Source: Methanobacterium sp. ERen5 (GTDB lineage: Archaea > Methanobacteriota > Methanobacteria > Methanobacteriales > Methanobacteriaceae). From it: a DNA stretch of 64,000 bases. The first letter of the stretch is position 1; every line of letters begins with the position of its first letter. The stretch lies in contig CP099988.1 of NCBI GenBank assembly GCA_024167805.1, positions 2,603,001-2,667,000 of the forward strand, in the 5' to 3' direction. Shown here piece after piece: positions 61,610-64,000 of the stretch. Position numbers and translations under genes: made by a program. The notes beneath the pieces were generated by a model. That model saw only the letters and a list, made by a program, of their open reading frames with translations, searched no databases and was not told the DNA's origin.

Positions 61610-62743
61610 ATGAAATTCAGTACGAGATCAATACACGTTGGAAGAAAACCCGACCCCACCACAGGGGCCATTTCACCGACTATATGTCAAACATCCACCT
61701 TCACATTCGACGAATTTAACAAACCCGGAGATTATGATTATTCACGAACCGGAAATCCAACAAGATCAGCGTTGGAAGAGGCAATAGCAAATCTTGAAGG
61801 TGGAAATGCAGGATTCTGTTTCTCAAGTGGAATGGCTGCAGTTACAACCGCAATTCATCTCCTTAAATCAGGAGACCATGCTGTTGTAGGTGAAGATATC
61901 TACGGGGGAACGCACAGACTGTTCAGTGAAATCATGACCAAGTATGGAATTGATTTTACATTTATAAAAATGGATTCAGAAGAGAAACTTAGGGCAGCAA
62001 TAAAGCCAAACACAAAAATGATATGGATTGAAACACCATCAAATCCATTGTTAAACATAACAGATCTGGATATGGTTTCTAAAGTAGCAAAAGAAAAACA
62101 GATACTTACTGTGGCAGATAACACATTTCCAAGCCCGTACTTTCTAAGGCCGATTGAATATGGTATCGATATGGTTCTTCATTCAACCACCAAGTACATC
62201 AATGGTCACAGCGATGTTATCGGAGGGGCCATAGTAACCACAACAGAGGAACTTGCAAAGGATGTTCACTTCTTACTCAATGGAATGGGAACAAATGCAG
62301 CTCCATTTGATTCATGGTTAGTATTAAGAGGACTGAAAACCCTTCCACTTAGAATGGAAAAACATGCAATTAATGCTCGTGCTGTTGCTGATTACCTAAT
62401 GGAACATCCTAAGGTATCTAAAGTGTTATATCCCGGTCTGGAATCCCATCCAGGTCATTCCATTGCAAAAAAACAGATGGATGGTTATGGTGGTGTGGTT
62501 TCATTCAAATTAAAAACTGATGTGCCTAAATTTATTGAAGGCCTTGAAATTTTCCACCTTGCAGAAAGTTTAGGTGGTGCAGATTCTTTAGTTGAACATG
62601 CAGCTACCATGAGCCATGCATCCATGTCGCCTGAAGCAAGGAAACAAGCTGGTATAACTGATGATATTATTAGACTTTCCATTGGTCTCGAAGATAGTGA
62701 TGATCTAATTGAAGATTTATCCCATGGACTGGAGGGTTCATAG
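61610..62743 (+). CDS. cystathionine gamma-synthase/lyase family PLP enzyme
   Basis: This 377-residue Cys/Met metabolism enzyme opens with FSTRSIHVGRKPDPTTGA and has YDYSRTGNPTRSALEEAI, FSSGMAAVTTAI, the PLP aspartate in VADNTFPSPYF, the PLP lysine in HSTTKYINGHSD, and ESLGGADSLVEHAATMSHA. The family includes cystathionine gamma-synthase, gamma-lyase and O-acylhomoserine sulfhydrylase; sequence alone does not separate them. In a methanogen it would make cystathionine or homocysteine. GGGGGAA precedes the ATG. A palindromic operator lies upstream. Confidence 0.9.
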   Translation: MKFSTRSIHVGRKPDPTTGAISPTICQTSTFTFDEFNKPGDYDYSRTGNPTRSALEEAIANLEGGNAGFCFSSGMAAVTTAIHLLKSGDHAVVGEDIYGGTHRLFSEIMTKYGIDFTFIKMDSEEKLRAAIKPNTKMIWIETPSNPLLNITDLDMVSKVAKEKQILTVADNTFPSPYFLRPIEYGIDMVLHSTTKYINGHSDVIGGAIVTTTEELAKDVHFLLNGMGTNAAPFDSWLVLRGLKTLPLRMEKHAINARAVADYLMEHPKVSKVLYPGLESHPGHSIAKKQMDGYGGVVSFKLKTDVPKFIEGLEIFHLAESLGGADSLVEHAATMSHASMSPEARKQAGITDDIIRLSIGLEDSDDLIEDLSHGLEGS

Positions 62744-62813
62744 ATAAATTAGGATGTTAATTGGCATCCTTCTACTATTTTAGTAATCAAAAACTTTATA
62801 TGGAAATAAATAG

Positions 62814-62830
62814 ATATAACAATTGTTAAT
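62814..62830 (+). promoter_or_regulatory. palindromic element ATATAAC-AATT-GTTAATT
   Basis: A near-palindrome (one mismatch pair) starting 19 bp after a TATA-like TTTATATGG (62795-62803), 38 bp before the sulfur-carrier gene. It is the fourth copy of the shared element and again overlaps the expected start site. Confidence 0.55.
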
Positions 62831-62867
62831 TAGTTGCTGAATTTTAAATTGGCTGGTTGTGAGTGAC

Positions 62868-63056
62868 TTGAAAATTATATTTTCAGAGGGTTAACTGAAA
62901 AGAACATAGAAAACGTAGCTGTTAAGGAACTTCTTGAAGATCTGGAAATAGAACACTGAAAGTAATAGTAAAAAGGGTAGTTTAATCCTTCAAGAAGATG
63001 AAACAATCCGAAACAATGACGAAATAAAGATTATTAAAGTGATTCACGGCGGATAA
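62868..63056 (+). CDS. MoaD/ThiS-like sulfur carrier, frame broken three times
   Basis: Pieces in three frames join as KIIFSEG, LTEKNIENVAVKELLEDL, EIEH, KVIVKK, GSLILQEDETIRNNDEIKI and IKVIHGG. The end in Gly-Gly and the VIVKK-x-DETI-x-DEIKIIKVI-GG layout match ThiS/MoaD beta-grasp carriers, 63 residues in all. Single bases are missing near 62888, 62956 and in the A5 run 62970-62974. TTG 62868 behind GTGAG is the likely start. It lies 55 bp before thiI and could carry its sulfur. A decayed gene is the alternative. Confidence 0.6.
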
Positions 63057-63110
63057 TTAATAACAACACCTGAATATTTTTTAAAATCAAATAAATAACG
63101 GAGTTAAATA

Positions 63111-64000
63111 ATGGATAAAGAAAGGCCAATTATTGTTAGATACGGCGAAATTGGAGTAAAAAGTCCTGTTGTAAGGAAAAGATTTGAAAAAAATTAATAT
63201 CAAATATTAAAGTCCTCATAGATTGTAAAATTAATATCAACCAGGGCAGGATATTTCTGTTTCCCGAAGATTTTGAAGAAGCACTTAAATCCCTTAAGAA
63301 AATATTCGGAATCGTTTCATACAGTCCAACTTTGAAAACTAAGACAGACCATGATACAATTAAAATTACTGTCCAATCCTACATTAAAGAACTGATTGAA
63401 AAAGGTGAATTTGACCCTGAAAAAACCTTCGCTGTAAAATGCAGAAGGGTGGGAGAACACAAATTTTCAAGTAGGGAAATGGCAGGATTCTGTGGAGCCG
63501 CAGTAATAGAAACAACCAACGCACCAGTAAACCTTTCAAACCCTGACTTCACACTTTACATAGAAGTCAGAGACGATGACACCTATATCTTCCACAAAAA
63601 AATCAAAGGAGCCGGTGGACTACCAATTGGAACTCAGGGAAGGATGATTTCACTAGTTTCAGGAGGAATAGATTCTCCAGTCGCCACTTACCTAATGATG
63701 AAACGTGGAGTTGATATCACCATTGTAAACTTCAACAACCATCCATTCACCAGTGGTTCAAACGAAAAAATAATAAAAATCTACCATAAACTCAAAGAAT
63801 ACGCCTCGGGTTCAGATCTTAGATTGTTACAGGTTGATTATGGAGATTTCCTTAAAAAATGCACAGAAGATGCCCCGCCAAGAATGACTTGTGTGCTATG
63901 TAAAAGCGGAATGTACCAGATAGCTGAAAAAATTGCTAAACAGGAGAAAGCTCTGGCAATTATAGAAGGTAGCAGCGTTGGTCAAGTAGCTTCACAAACA
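63111..64000 (+). CDS. thiI: ThiI, tRNA 4-thiouridine synthase, frame broken once, incomplete at window end
   Basis: The gene starts at ATG 63111 behind CGGAG (IIVRYGEIGVKSPVVRKRF). One A is missing in the run 63187-63193; with it the frame continues KKLISNIKVLIDCK. A THUMP domain follows with VKCRRVGEHKFSSREMAG. Next are the PP-loop SGGIDSPVATYLMMKR and CVLCKSGMYQIAEKIA with paired cysteines. The coding sequence runs past 64000. It activates tRNA position 8 for sulfur insertion and may also serve thiamine synthesis. Confidence 0.92.

Noticed and set aside
1..64000. CRISPR array, tRNA or rRNA gene, or prophage
   Set aside because: I found no regularly spaced long repeats, no cloverleaf-like sequences and no phage structural genes. 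The short repeats at 39758-39844 are not spaced or long enough for CRISPR.

Overview
The window looks like a chromosomal segment of a hydrogenotrophic methanogen of the order Methanobacteriales, most likely a mesophilic Methanobacterium. The support is a complete Eha-type energy-converting [NiFe]-hydrogenase operon with its 6-cluster and 10-cluster polyferredoxins, an Ftr-like protein beside it, the methanobacterial membrane families DUF2206, DUF1616 and DUF131, archaeal TATA-box promoters, strong GGAGG/GGTGAT ribosome binding sites, and AT-rich spacers. I see no tRNA, rRNA, CRISPR array or intact insertion sequence.

Layout. (1) 0.2-6.3 kb: signal transduction, with two PAS sensor histidine kinases facing a CheB-CheR-PAS fusion. 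(2) 6.4-8.3 kb: two small unknown genes and a decayed transposase. (3) 8.4-13.0 kb: a clock-like cassette of a double-domain KaiC, two different KaiB proteins and a PAS/PAS/GAF histidine kinase, joined by overlaps or very short gaps. (4) 13.1-20.7 kb and 25-46.8 kb: a surface-polysaccharide or glycoprotein-glycan region with nine glycosyltransferases, two DUF2206 membrane proteins, a flippase, two SDR sugar-nucleotide enzymes, a DUF1616 protein, a GHMP kinase and an MFS sugar porter. Interposed are a PadR-controlled ABC-2 exporter, two PRC-barrel proteins, an Hsp20, an M20 peptidase and a glutamate-cysteine-ligase-like enzyme. (5) 47-61.3 kb: the eha operon (A to R), followed by an Ftr-like protein, a PfkB-type kinase, a 6[4Fe-4S] polyferredoxin and a CBS-domain protein. 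(6) 61.4-64 kb: sulfur genes, namely a cystathionine gamma-synthase-type enzyme, a MoaD/ThiS-like sulfur carrier hidden by frameshifts, and ThiI, which runs off the end.

Two things stand out biologically. The first is the KaiC-KaiB-KaiB-kinase cassette. Its KaiC keeps both Walker A motifs, the paired glutamates and a Ser-Ser at the position of the cyanobacterial S431/T432 phosphosites. The second is a shared palindromic element, ATAAC-WATY-GTTA, found four times. It occurs twice in the promoter of the glutamate-cysteine-ligase-like gene and once each before the cystathionine gamma-synthase-type gene and the MoaD-thiI pair. It sits at or near the predicted start of transcription each time, which suggests a local sulfur/cysteine regulon.

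Caution on the sequence itself. At least fourteen genes are split by single-base indels, mostly one base missing from an A/T or G/C run. Restoring the base gives full-length, family-typical proteins in every case. Because conserved eha genes and thiI are among them, I read these as sequence or assembly errors rather than true pseudogenes, and I annotate joined genes. Where I give a start downstream of the longest open frame, it is because of a ribosome binding site.
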